The notes beneath the pieces were generated by a model that was not told where the DNA came from, searched no databases, and saw only the letters and a list, made by a program, of their open reading frames with translations. A stretch of DNA of 5,028 nucleotides from assembly GCA_964602445.1 (NCBI GenBank), contig CAZRQV010000049.1, positions 1 through 5,028 on the forward strand. The letters run 5' to 3'. Shown piece by piece: positions 1 through 4,636 of this stretch (position 1 is the stretch's first letter; every line of letters starts with the position of its first letter). The stretch is from HGM12587 sp964602445 (GTDB lineage: Bacteria > Bacillota > Clostridia > Lachnospirales > Lachnospiraceae). Made by a program: the position numbers and the translations under genes.

Positions 1-48
1 CAGCGTCAGATTTTGAGTCTGATGCGTCTGCCATTCCGCCACTCCTGC
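1..48 (-). tRNA. tRNA-Leu (anticodon CAA), 5' part only, cut by window edge
   Basis: Reading the minus strand from position 48 gives a clean tRNA 5' half. It has a 7-nt acceptor strand GCAGGAG, then TG, a D arm with stem GCG/CGC around a GAATGGCAGA loop, and an anticodon stem TCAGA/TCTGA. The 7-nt loop CTCAAAA places CAA at the anticodon, reading the leucine codon UUG. The start of the variable region (CGCTG) reaches position 1; the rest of the variable arm, the T arm and the acceptor 3' strand lie outside the window. The TGGCGGAAT...GGCAGACGC pattern is typical of bacterial leucine tRNAs. tRNA 3' ends are frequent integration sites for tyrosine recombinases, but the 3' end is not visible here, so no att site can be claimed. 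Confidence 0.88.
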
Positions 49-112
49 GCATATTCCACTGTAAAATTCAAAACTCTGTTCTTACACTCGTAAGATTCCT
101 CGTTCATTCTGC

Positions 113-149
113 ACGTAAGATATTCAATTCACATAGGAAAATCTTACGT
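113..149. repeat. 9-bp perfect inverted repeat with extra CGTAAGAT copy nearby
   Basis: ACGTAAGAT at 113-121 is inverted exactly at 141-149, with 19 nt between the arms. A further direct copy, CGTAAGAT, lies at 89-96 and itself overlaps a small inverted repeat (CTTAC 81-85, GTAAG 90-94). The cluster lies just upstream of the tRNA-Leu on its 5' side. It could be a protein-binding cluster or a remnant of mobile DNA; nothing in the sequence decides between these. Confidence 0.4.
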
Positions 150-243
150 CAGATACAAACGACCTCTATAATGAAATAATTTTTTCTCTAAATGATAAAA
201 AAGTAAATCGTTTTAGAAGAAATCAACTGCTACCACGCTTTAT

Positions 244-290
244 TTAAGACCATATAAGAACCAGTTAAGAAGTCTCTTATATAGTCTTAA
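244..290. repeat. 16-bp inverted repeat in the gene-free left region
   Basis: Positions 244-259 (TTAAGACCATATAAGA) pair with 275-290 (TCTTATATAGTCTTAA) across a 15-nt loop. The only non-Watson-Crick position is C251 against A283, which becomes a G-U pair in RNA from the minus strand, so a minus-strand transcript could form an uninterrupted 16-bp hairpin. It lies about 120 bp downstream of the ATPase gene stop but has no T-run after it, so it is not a standard terminator. The hexamer TTAAGA also occurs at 265-270 and 342-347, and inverted at 325-330. Apart from these repeats, positions 49-409 hold no supportable gene. Confidence 0.5.
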
Positions 291-324
291 CAAAGTCAGT
301 TATGATTTCAGTATTGAATTAAAA

Positions 325-347
325 TCTTAAAAAAGTTTCATTTAAGA
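325..347 (-). terminator. weak hairpin downstream of the ATPase gene
   Basis: TCTTAAA (325-331) and TTTAAGA (341-347) form a 7-bp perfect stem with a 9-nt loop. On the minus strand the stem is followed by TTTTAATT. It lies about 60 nt beyond the stop codon of the minus-strand ATPase gene. The stem is almost all A-T, so it would be a weak terminator at best. Confidence 0.25.
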
Positions 348-409
348 AAAATCTTTAGCTTAACACGTGCAATCTTTCATTCACACTATAATATCATTTA
401 AATTATCTC

Positions 410-1915
410 TTATACTGTTTTCTCACAATCATCATTTCTTTTCCTGATAGTAACAGACGCAGTATTGTCTTTTTTCATTCTTCCAAAATATATATCGTAT
501 CCTAAATTGTAAAAAAGTTCTTCCCTATTGTGAATCAGTTTTGTAAATGGATCATAGTTCATACATGTTTCCACTACATAGGAAGATTCTAGGGAATCCG
601 TCACCCAATTACATATTCTACTATGAAGTCTTTTGAGACTCCCTTCATAATAGCCATCATATTCGTCCTCCAACATTTCCATCATGCCTGCTATGAATAT
701 TCTGCTATCATCTTCCCTAATTGTTTGGAAGATATATTTTTCATGCATAATTTTCATAAAACGCTCATATCCGTCTTCTTCATCCAAAATGTGAGCAACC
801 AGCGATCCGAATATTTCAAATCCTGCCATTCTATGATAAGCTATATGCTGTTGTTCCCATTCAGGGAATTTCTCCATTGTCATAGAAAGCACAAGAAAAA
901 GTTCTCCCATGATTTGAGATTTTTCCTTATCAAATTGTTCAAGAAAGTTCTCTTCCCTAATTCTTACTCTGTCTCTGATTTTGGGAACATTCACAGTCAG
1001 TGTTCTGCTCAGCAAATCTTCTCGATTGATACAATTTATCACACTAGACAATGTTAATCTTGCTGATACATTAAACTGTATTTCTTCGTTGTCTGTATAA
1101 TTTCTCCGATAGCTCTTTTCTCCGCCAGTAACACACTGACAGAGCAAATCACTTTTCTTTTGAAGTATTTTTGAGACATTATCAAAATTAACAAGATACG
1201 ATCTATCTAACATAATAGACAAATCCCTCAAATTTGTATCGTCCCAATTTATCAATCCTCGTGAACTTGGGTCTAATAATTTTCCTATAATTCTCTGCAT
1301 AGAACTTTTTCCAGTTCCTGCACCACCGAGCAGATAAAGAAGTGGCATATTAATTTGGGGATTCATACTGGTTACAAGCCAAACTTTTACCAAAAACATA
1401 TCGTCTTCTTCAAGATTAAAATACTTATCAAGAATATCTAACGGTGCCTCTGTAATATTTTCAATCGCTTCTTCCATAGAAAGCACTTCCATCGGTTTGC
1501 GTATTGCTTCTCCACAAAATAAAGGCTCGTCTTCGCAGCTATAGATATGATACTCTCCGCCACATATTTCAACATACTCTAAATCACTATTCGACATATC
1601 TATAAAAATAGTATCATCTTCTTTGATATATCGTTCAGTGTACAACTTATTTGAGTCATTTTCAAATTCCATCTCAGCTGAAATGATGCTCAAACGCTGC
1701 GTAATAGCTTTTTCGGATACATACTGACCTGTTTTATCATGATACAATTTTATGATATAATCTTTGTATGTGCTGCTCTTTACAGAAACATTTTTCTTTC
1801 GTTCTCCATAGATCAGCGTTGCGTATAATCCGTCTTTCGTCAAATTGTACTTTTGCTCCTGCATAATTTCCAGCAGGATTTCATCATTTGTAGAAAGTTT
1901 CTTATTACTATACAT
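410..1915 (-). CDS. Mobile-element P-loop ATPase, SF3/primase-helicase type (putative replication helicase)
   Basis: The 501-residue protein probably unwinds or loads DNA during replication of a mobile element. A Walker A motif GGAGTGKSS lies at residues 197-205. A Walker B-like strand ends in LVNFDNV (241-247), with Asp-Asn instead of Asp-Glu, as in relatives of this family. A sensor-1-type Asn is at 294 and a putative arginine finger at 304 in DLLSRT. Residues 30-140 resemble the small domain that precedes the ATPase in actinobacterial and Firmicute primase-helicase proteins (KSSTYKDYIIKLYHDKTGQ). No primase-polymerase domain is present, so priming must come from elsewhere. The family match is from memory of sequence pattern, not a search. 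The ATG at 1915 follows AGGAGGT (1929-1923) by 7 nt. A candidate promoter lies upstream and a terminator separates it from the operon to its right, so it is probably transcribed alone. It could alternatively be a defence or maintenance ATPase. Confidence 0.8.
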   Translation of the reverse strand: MYSNKKLSTNDEILLEIMQEQKYNLTKDGLYATLIYGERKKNVSVKSSTYKDYIIKLYHDKTGQYVSEKAITQRLSIISAEMEFENDSNKLYTERYIKEDDTIFIDMSNSDLEYVEICGGEYHIYSCEDEPLFCGEAIRKPMEVLSMEEAIENITEAPLDILDKYFNLEEDDMFLVKVWLVTSMNPQINMPLLYLLGGAGTGKSSMQRIIGKLLDPSSRGLINWDDTNLRDLSIMLDRSYLVNFDNVSKILQKKSDLLCQCVTGGEKSYRRNYTDNEEIQFNVSARLTLSSVINCINREDLLSRTLTVNVPKIRDRVRIREENFLEQFDKEKSQIMGELFLVLSMTMEKFPEWEQQHIAYHRMAGFEIFGSLVAHILDEEDGYERFMKIMHEKYIFQTIREDDSRIFIAGMMEMLEDEYDGYYEGSLKRLHSRICNWVTDSLESSYVVETCMNYDPFTKLIHNREELFYNLGYDIYFGRMKKDNTASVTIRKRNDDCEKTV

Positions 1916-1959
1916 AAGCTTTACCTCCTACATTTTTCCAACATTTTTTTGATGTTTTG

Positions 1960-1988
1960 AGAATATCACTACTTCCATTTTTTGTAAA
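1960..1988 (-). promoter_or_regulatory. candidate sigma-A promoter for the ATPase gene
   Basis: On the minus strand TTTACA (1988-1983) and TATTCT (1965-1960) are separated by 17 bp. TG sits one base before the -10 hexamer, giving an extended -10. Transcription would begin near 1952, leaving a leader of about 37 nt that contains the strong RBS. The -10 itself matches only four of six consensus bases. Confidence 0.42.
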
Positions 1989-2126
1989 TCCCCCCTACTT
2001 TGAGACGAAAAATGTGCACAAAACCAATTTTGTACGAATTTTCTTGGGGCTAAAGGCTTGTCCAGTTTTTCAACAATTTTTCTAAGAATCGACCAAATCT
2101 CCAAAGAATCCCATGCCCGAAGTACA

Positions 2127-2156
2127 AATTGAAAATTTTTTTAAAAAATTTCAATT
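2127..2156. repeat. AT-rich imperfect palindrome in the 1936-2251 intergenic region
   Basis: AATTGAAA followed by a T-run (2127-2141) is mirrored by AAAAAATTTCAATT (2143-2156), giving a stem of about 14 bp with one bulged A. The 316-bp gap between the ATPase gene and the 51-aa gene otherwise contains only a short hairpin ACAAAA-CCAA-TTTTGT (2018-2033), the promoter and the terminator described separately. I see no gene in it. An AT-rich palindrome upstream of a helicase gene could be part of a replication origin, but there are no clear iterons here. Confidence 0.4.
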
Positions 2157-2169
2157 CAGCACTTTGCAC

Positions 2170-2211
2170 AAGATAAAAAGCAAACACTCACTGCTGTAAA
2201 TGTCTGCTTTT
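2170..2211 (-). terminator. Rho-independent terminator of the Nmad3-like operon
   Basis: On the minus strand AAAAGCAGACA (2211-2201) pairs with TGTTTGCTTTT (2186-2176) over 11 bp, with one G-U pair and a 14-nt loop. The stem runs into TTTTTATCTT. It lies about 40 nt after the stop of the last operon gene. The stem is A/T-flanked with only a modest GC core, so efficiency may be moderate. Confidence 0.58.
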
Positions 2212-2227
2212 ACTTCCGTATCTCCGT
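2212..2227 (-). repeat. tandem 8-mer motif, copy A (minus orientation)
   Basis: The minus strand reads ACGGAGATACGGAAGT, two tandem copies of an 8-bp CGGARRTA unit. It differs from the copies at 4080-4095 and 4637-4652 at three positions each, all purine-to-purine. It shares a 13-base run (TACGGAAGTAAAA) with the 4080-4095 copy. It lies 25 nt beyond the stop of the 51-aa gene and next to the terminator hairpin. Confidence 0.5.
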
Positions 2228-2251
2228 ATAAAATTGTCAAATTACACGATA

Positions 2252-2407
2252 TCAGTCATCGTCAAAATACCCCCACTGGGCATCATATTCGTTTTCTTCC
2301 GCTTCTGACATTTCTGCTGAATCTTGAACTGCTTTTCCTATTTGTTCTGCTGATTCCTCTGCAGATTTACTCGTAAATGATGGTTTCCTACTTTTCCCCT
2401 CACCCAT
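2252..2407 (-). CDS. 51-aa acidic hypothetical protein, last gene of Nmad3-like operon
   Basis: The predicted product starts MGEGKSRKPSFTSKSAEESA and ends in an acidic, aromatic tail (YDAQWGYFDDD). The ATG at 2407-2405 overlaps the stop of the 111-aa gene (2402-2400), so the two are probably translationally coupled. AAGGAG lies 9 nt before the ATG, inside the end of the preceding gene. The N-terminus is basic and the middle (residues 15-40) is a likely charged helix rich in Ala, Glu and Ser. There is no signal peptide, membrane segment or recognised domain. An acidic tail on a small partner protein can mimic DNA or contact a DNA-binding protein, but that is speculation. Good RBS, overlap and the terminator just after it make it likely real despite its size. 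Confidence 0.68.
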   Translation of the reverse strand: MGEGKSRKPSFTSKSAEESAEQIGKAVQDSAEMSEAEENEYDAQWGYFDDD

Positions 2408-2735
2408 ACGGAATCACTCCTTTTTCAACCAATTTTGACACTCTTTTCATTTCTCTTTCTCTGTCTTCCCAAGGAATTACCATTTCATCGCCCTGCACGT
2501 ATGAAATGTCCAGTACATCTTCCCACGCACACTCATGTCCATGACCCTGCATAAATCCTGCAAAATATGGACAAACATTACAATCAACTGCCAATGGTTC
2601 TGTCAGCTTATGAAGCTTTTTACAGTAAATCATTCTGCCAACATATTCTTCTCCATTGACATCAGGGTGTCTTGCATATGATTCATTGATTTCTTCCTCA
2701 ATCAAATTATGATGATAGACAATGCCTGTTCTCAT
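2400..2735 (-). CDS. 111-aa four-cysteine (putative zinc-binding) hypothetical protein
   Basis: I do not recognise a named family. The striking feature is four cysteines at 38, 52, 55 and 69, spaced C-X13-C-X2-C-X13-C. The centre reads DCNVCPYFAG and the next stretch MQGHGHECAWED, with His65 and His67 nearby. This spacing suggests a zinc-binding fold, although an iron-sulfur site is possible. Glu/Arg/Lys-rich residues 80-105 probably form a C-terminal helix. There is no signal peptide or membrane segment, so it should be cytoplasmic. The ATG at 2735 lies 18 bp after the stop of the Nmad3-like gene, with AGGTGG 4 nt before it, a weaker site than its neighbours have. The next gene overlaps its stop. 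Co-transcription with the Nmad3-like gene suggests a shared pathway, perhaps as partner or adaptor; this is inference. Confidence 0.78.
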   Translation of the reverse strand: MRTGIVYHHNLIEEEINESYARHPDVNGEEYVGRMIYCKKLHKLTEPLAVDCNVCPYFAGFMQGHGHECAWEDVLDISYVQGDEMVIPWEDREREMKRVSKLVEKGVIPYG

Positions 2736-2753
2736 GAAGCCACCTGCTTTCCA

Positions 2754-3596
2754 TTAATTTGCTGACAGAATCTCCAACAGCCATTTTTTCAGTTCTGGAT
2801 GCTGTTCTACCTCTGCCTGAATGATAAACTCCTGACCGATACGAGCTGATTGGAAATAATCTGCATTGCTTGCCCAGCCATAATTTTCGCTTTCATGATA
2901 GGTAATCGGAATATGATTGTCACGCAGATACGCTGGCAGTTCCCACTCACTTCTATGATATCCCTCTTTCGTCAACTGACAAATCGGTGCATTTTTCACT
3001 AAACCATAACCATTTAAACTATTATCCAGCGAAAGTTTAGCCTTTGGTATATACAACACATTATTGGGATTCTGAATCATCTTATGTGGGTGCCATGGAT
3101 AATCTCTTCCAATTACTTCCTGCTCCGTAAGCACTTCTCCAATCTCCATATAGCCAAAAATCATATGGCAATCAGGTGTTTTATCCTCTTTTGGTTTCAC
3201 AAAACAAAGCTTTCCATTTTCATCATATTTTGTCTGACGGAACCAACCATAGAACAAGAACAAATCGCCTGCACCTACATGATGGTTCTGTAAATGAAGC
3301 TGACTAACACCACACTGTCCAAATGCAGGCTTCCATTCTGTCGGCTGTTCTATGTAGGAACACCTTAAATCAGGATCTACATGACATTTCCTGCCTTCCA
3401 GCTTCTTTGCAATTCTTGGATTCAACTCTCTGATTATCTCATCATAAGATTTGCCCTGATAGGCAATGTCATGATAGCTTGTTTCTCCAACCTCTGTTGG
3501 GATTGGCAAAGACAGTAATGTGCCGTCAGGCATGATCGGACTAGGTATTTCTCCATTTCCTGAATCAAAACCCTTTCTGCTCAATATAATTCTCAT
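2754..3596 (-). CDS. Nmad3-like putative nucleotide-modification protein
   Basis: The 280-residue protein opens with RIILSRKGFDS (2-12) and PSPIMPDGTLLSLPIP (18-33). I recognise this from the Nmad3 family (nucleotide modification associated domain 3), which was defined computationally through its links with DNA base-modification genes. Other likely core motifs are CHVDPDL (71-77), AFGQCGVSQLHLQNHH (91-106), GDLFLFYGWFR (110-120) and WHPHK (168-172). The conserved Arg, Asp and His residues suggest a nucleotide- or base-acting enzyme, but no reaction is established for the family to my knowledge. The length agrees with a complete single-domain member. The ATG at 3596 follows AGGAGGT by 6 nt. 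It is the first gene of a three-gene operon with its own promoter, divergent from an XRE repressor. It is cytoplasmic. The family assignment is from memory, not a profile search. Confidence 0.8.
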   Translation of the reverse strand: MRIILSRKGFDSGNGEIPSPIMPDGTLLSLPIPTEVGETSYHDIAYQGKSYDEIIRELNPRIAKKLEGRKCHVDPDLRCSYIEQPTEWKPAFGQCGVSQLHLQNHHVGAGDLFLFYGWFRQTKYDENGKLCFVKPKEDKTPDCHMIFGYMEIGEVLTEQEVIGRDYPWHPHKMIQNPNNVLYIPKAKLSLDNSLNGYGLVKNAPICQLTKEGYHRSEWELPAYLRDNHIPITYHESENYGWASNADYFQSARIGQEFIIQAEVEQHPELKKWLLEILSAN

Positions 3597-3625
3597 GTAG
3601 CTACCTCCTGTATATTTCTACTAAA

Positions 3626-3654
3626 ATTATACAGAAGTATTGCTCTTTTTGCAA
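3626..3654 (-). promoter_or_regulatory. sigma-A promoter of the Nmad3-like operon
   Basis: On the minus strand TTGCAA (3654-3649) and a perfect TATAAT (3631-3626) are separated by 17 bp. Transcription would start near 3619, giving a leader of about 23 nt with the AGGAGGT RBS. A half-site AAGTAT (3635-3640, plus strand), matching the nearby palindrome, lies in the spacer. Binding there would be expected to block RNA polymerase. Confidence 0.72.
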
Positions 3655-3671
3655 CTATCAGCGTAGGTCAT

Positions 3672-3715
3672 TGATACTTAAAGTATATTTTTGTTTCCAT
3701 AAAATTCCAGTATCA
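3672..3715. promoter_or_regulatory. candidate operator cluster for the XRE repressor
   Basis: A perfect 13-bp palindrome ATACTTAAAGTAT lies at 3674-3686. The 7-mer TGATACT (3672-3678) overlapping it recurs inverted as AGTATCA at 3709-3715, and another AAGTAT half-site lies at 3635-3640 within the divergent promoter. Repeated symmetric sites between an XRE gene and a divergent operon are the usual arrangement for autoregulation. I could not find a convincing -35/-10 pair for the XRE gene itself in this stretch. Confidence 0.52.
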
Positions 3716-3754
3716 TTTATATGAGCTGTTAGTTGTATCAGGAGGTATCTATCT

Positions 3755-4105
3755 ATGAGAGCATTGCTTGGAAAACGTATTCGTGAAGAACGGCTGAAAC
3801 TTAATCTCACACAAGAAAAACTAGCAGAAGACGTTGACCTCACAACAGCATATATTGGACAAATTGAACGTGGAGAAAGAAGTCTTACTTTGGAAAATCT
3901 TATTGCAGTTGCCAACCGCTTAGATGTTACCGTAGATTATCTTCTTTCTGATACTGTTACTGCTGGCACTGACCCATGTGTAATTCAGCTTTCCCAACTT
4001 CTAAGCGATAAAACAAAAGAAGAAAAAGCTATGGCTGTTGACATAATCAAGACATTATTCCGTCACTTAGAGCATACTGGCGGAAGTACGGAAGTAAAAT
4101 CATAA
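3755..4105 (+). CDS. XRE-family helix-turn-helix transcriptional regulator
   Basis: The 116-residue protein has a Cro/CI-type HTH domain over about residues 5-62. It contains LTQEKLAEDVDLTTAYIGQI (helices 2 and 3, with the recognition helix around 30-37) and ends in the typical RLDVTVDYLL. Residues 72-106 form a separate helical tail (IQLSQLLSDKTKEEKAMAVD) that probably mediates dimerisation. This two-part form is common in small repressors of Firmicute mobile elements. The ATG at 3755 follows AGGAGG (3740-3745) by 9 nt. It is transcribed away from the Nmad3-like operon over a shared control region with palindromes, so it likely represses itself and perhaps that operon. A control role over the recombinase is also possible. 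The last codons overlap a copy of the tandem CGGAAGTA motif. Confidence 0.93.
   Translation: MRALLGKRIREERLKLNLTQEKLAEDVDLTTAYIGQIERGERSLTLENLIAVANRLDVTVDYLLSDTVTAGTDPCVIQLSQLLSDKTKEEKAMAVDIIKTLFRHLEHTGGSTEVKS
4080..4095 (+). repeat. tandem 8-mer motif, copy B (plus orientation)
   Basis: GCGGAAGTACGGAAGT consists of two exact CGGAAGT units at 8-bp spacing, inside the last codons of the XRE gene. It matches the copy at 4637-4652 (minus) at 14 of 16 positions. Confidence 0.5.
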
Positions 4106-4111
4106 TTTTTT

Positions 4112-4170
4112 ATTTATCACATAAAAAAAAAAAACGATAAATGTGTGGGGCGAAAAAACGTACCCCACAC
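4112..4170 (-). terminator. GC-rich hairpin with A12/T12 tract, terminator for minus-strand transcripts
   Basis: GTGTGGGG (4143-4150) and CCCCACAC (4163-4170) form a perfect 8-bp stem with a 12-nt loop. Read on the minus strand, the stem is followed after 8 nt by twelve T residues (complement of 4123-4134). The tract itself sits between ATTTATC (4112-4118) and GATAAAT (4136-4142), a 7-bp inverted repeat. It would stop read-through from the minus-strand 74-aa gene before the XRE gene. The gap between stem and T-run is longer than ideal. Confidence 0.5.
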
Positions 4171-4179
4171 TATAAAGAC

Positions 4180-4231
4180 AGAGCATGGGCTAAGATAGGA
4201 CGTTTTAGCCCATGCTCTAGACTTTTTATTT
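4180..4231 (+). terminator. strong Rho-independent terminator after the XRE gene
   Basis: AGAGCATGGGCTAA (4180-4193) and TTAGCCCATGCTCT (4205-4218) form a perfect 14-bp stem with an 11-nt loop. It is followed on the plus strand by AGACTTTTTATTTT. It lies 74 nt beyond the XRE stop and between convergent genes. On the minus strand it is followed by only three T residues, so it should act mainly on the XRE transcript. Confidence 0.8.
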
Positions 4232-4246
4232 TGAGATTCATTTTTT

Positions 4247-4471
4247 CTATATTCTCATATATTCATCTATGCACTCTATTTGTCTTTCCATTTTCTGACT
4301 AGCTGACTGTATCTGTGTCAGGTATAGACATAGTACCAGCACCATCTGCTCCTGATGTTCCTTATACTGATACTCGTCTATTAATATACTTGTTATTAAC
4401 TCTAAGGAATCATAATCTGTTTTCATCCGTATCAAATTATTCATCAACTCAAACAATGTATCATCACACAT
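4247..4471 (-). CDS. 74-aa small helical hypothetical protein
   Basis: The product (MCDDTLFELMNNLIRMKTDY at the N-terminus) appears all-helical, with a central hydrophobic stretch QMVLVLCLYLTQIQ (42-55) flanked by charged helices. That stretch contains no strongly polar interruption but is short for a membrane span, so a soluble helical bundle is as likely. I do not recognise a family with confidence; small proteins of this style often lie next to recombinases in Firmicute elements and may act as accessory or directionality factors, which is inference. The ATG at 4471 has GAGGT about 9 nt upstream. The gene lies downstream of the recombinase on the same strand, 187 bp away across a structured region, so it may have its own transcript. 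A TATAAC hexamer lies in that gap, but no matching -35 was seen. Confidence 0.62.
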   Translation of the reverse strand: MCDDTLFELMNNLIRMKTDYDSLELITSILIDEYQYKEHQEQMVLVLCLYLTQIQSASQKMERQIECIDEYMRI

Positions 4472-4496
4472 ATATCATACCTCATAGTAAGTAATA

Positions 4497-4530
4497 AAAA
4501 TGTTATAGTTCGGCGAAAGCCGAACATTTT
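4497..4530 (-). terminator. hairpin downstream of the recombinase gene, possible terminator
   Basis: GTTCGGC (4508-4514) and GCCGAAC (4519-4525) form a perfect 7-bp stem around a GAAA tetraloop on the plus strand. Flanking AAAATG (4497-4502) and CATTTT (4525-4530) can extend the stem past a 6-nt bulge. On the minus strand the hairpin is followed by TATAACATTTTTATT, so it may end the recombinase transcript. The stable GNRA loop exists only in a plus-strand RNA, which leaves the direction open. Confidence 0.4.
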
Positions 4531-4586
4531 AGGTGGTGTGATAGGAGACTCATGCTCTGCGTGAGGCGAATCTAGAACACCACCTA
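4530..4586. repeat. 10-bp inverted repeat enclosing a second hairpin (structured element)
   Basis: TAGGTGGTGT (4530-4539) is inverted exactly as ACACCACCTA (4577-4586). Inside it, CTCATGC (4549-4555) and GCGTGAG (4559-4565) form a 7-bp hairpin with a 3-nt loop, with one G-U pair if transcribed from the plus strand. A TCTAGA palindrome lies at 4571-4576. With the adjacent tetraloop hairpin this makes a chain of nested stems next to the recombinase gene. It could be a DNA site (recombination or transfer) or a small structured RNA; no known family is recognised. Confidence 0.5.
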
Positions 4587-4636
4587 TTCTAAAAGCAGAC
4601 CATCGCTAAAATAGCAAGTGTAAAAAAACAGAAAAC

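Noticed and set aside
49..409. Short ORFs in the left non-coding region
   Set aside because: ATG codons here are followed by stops within a few codons and lack an RBS.
623..1057. 144-aa plus-strand open frame
   Set aside because: It lies wholly within the ATPase gene on the opposite strand, has no RBS, and has a composition typical of an antisense shadow.
3084..3293. 69-aa plus-strand open frame
   Set aside because: It is antisense to the Nmad3-like gene with no RBS or domain.
3671..3703. TTGATA (3671-3676) with CATAAA (3698-3703) as the XRE promoter
   Set aside because: The 21-bp spacing and poor -10 do not support a promoter; the true start is left unassigned.
3658..3915. 85-aa minus-strand open frame
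   Set aside because: It is antisense to the XRE N-terminus and covers the control region; it is Ser/Arg-rich as expected for a shadow and has no RBS.
10..4235. Shared octamer ATTTTGAG in the tRNA anticodon arm (10-17) and after the XRE terminator (4228-4235) as an att pair
   Set aside because: Eight AT-rich bases are expected by chance in 5 kb, and the flanks do not match.
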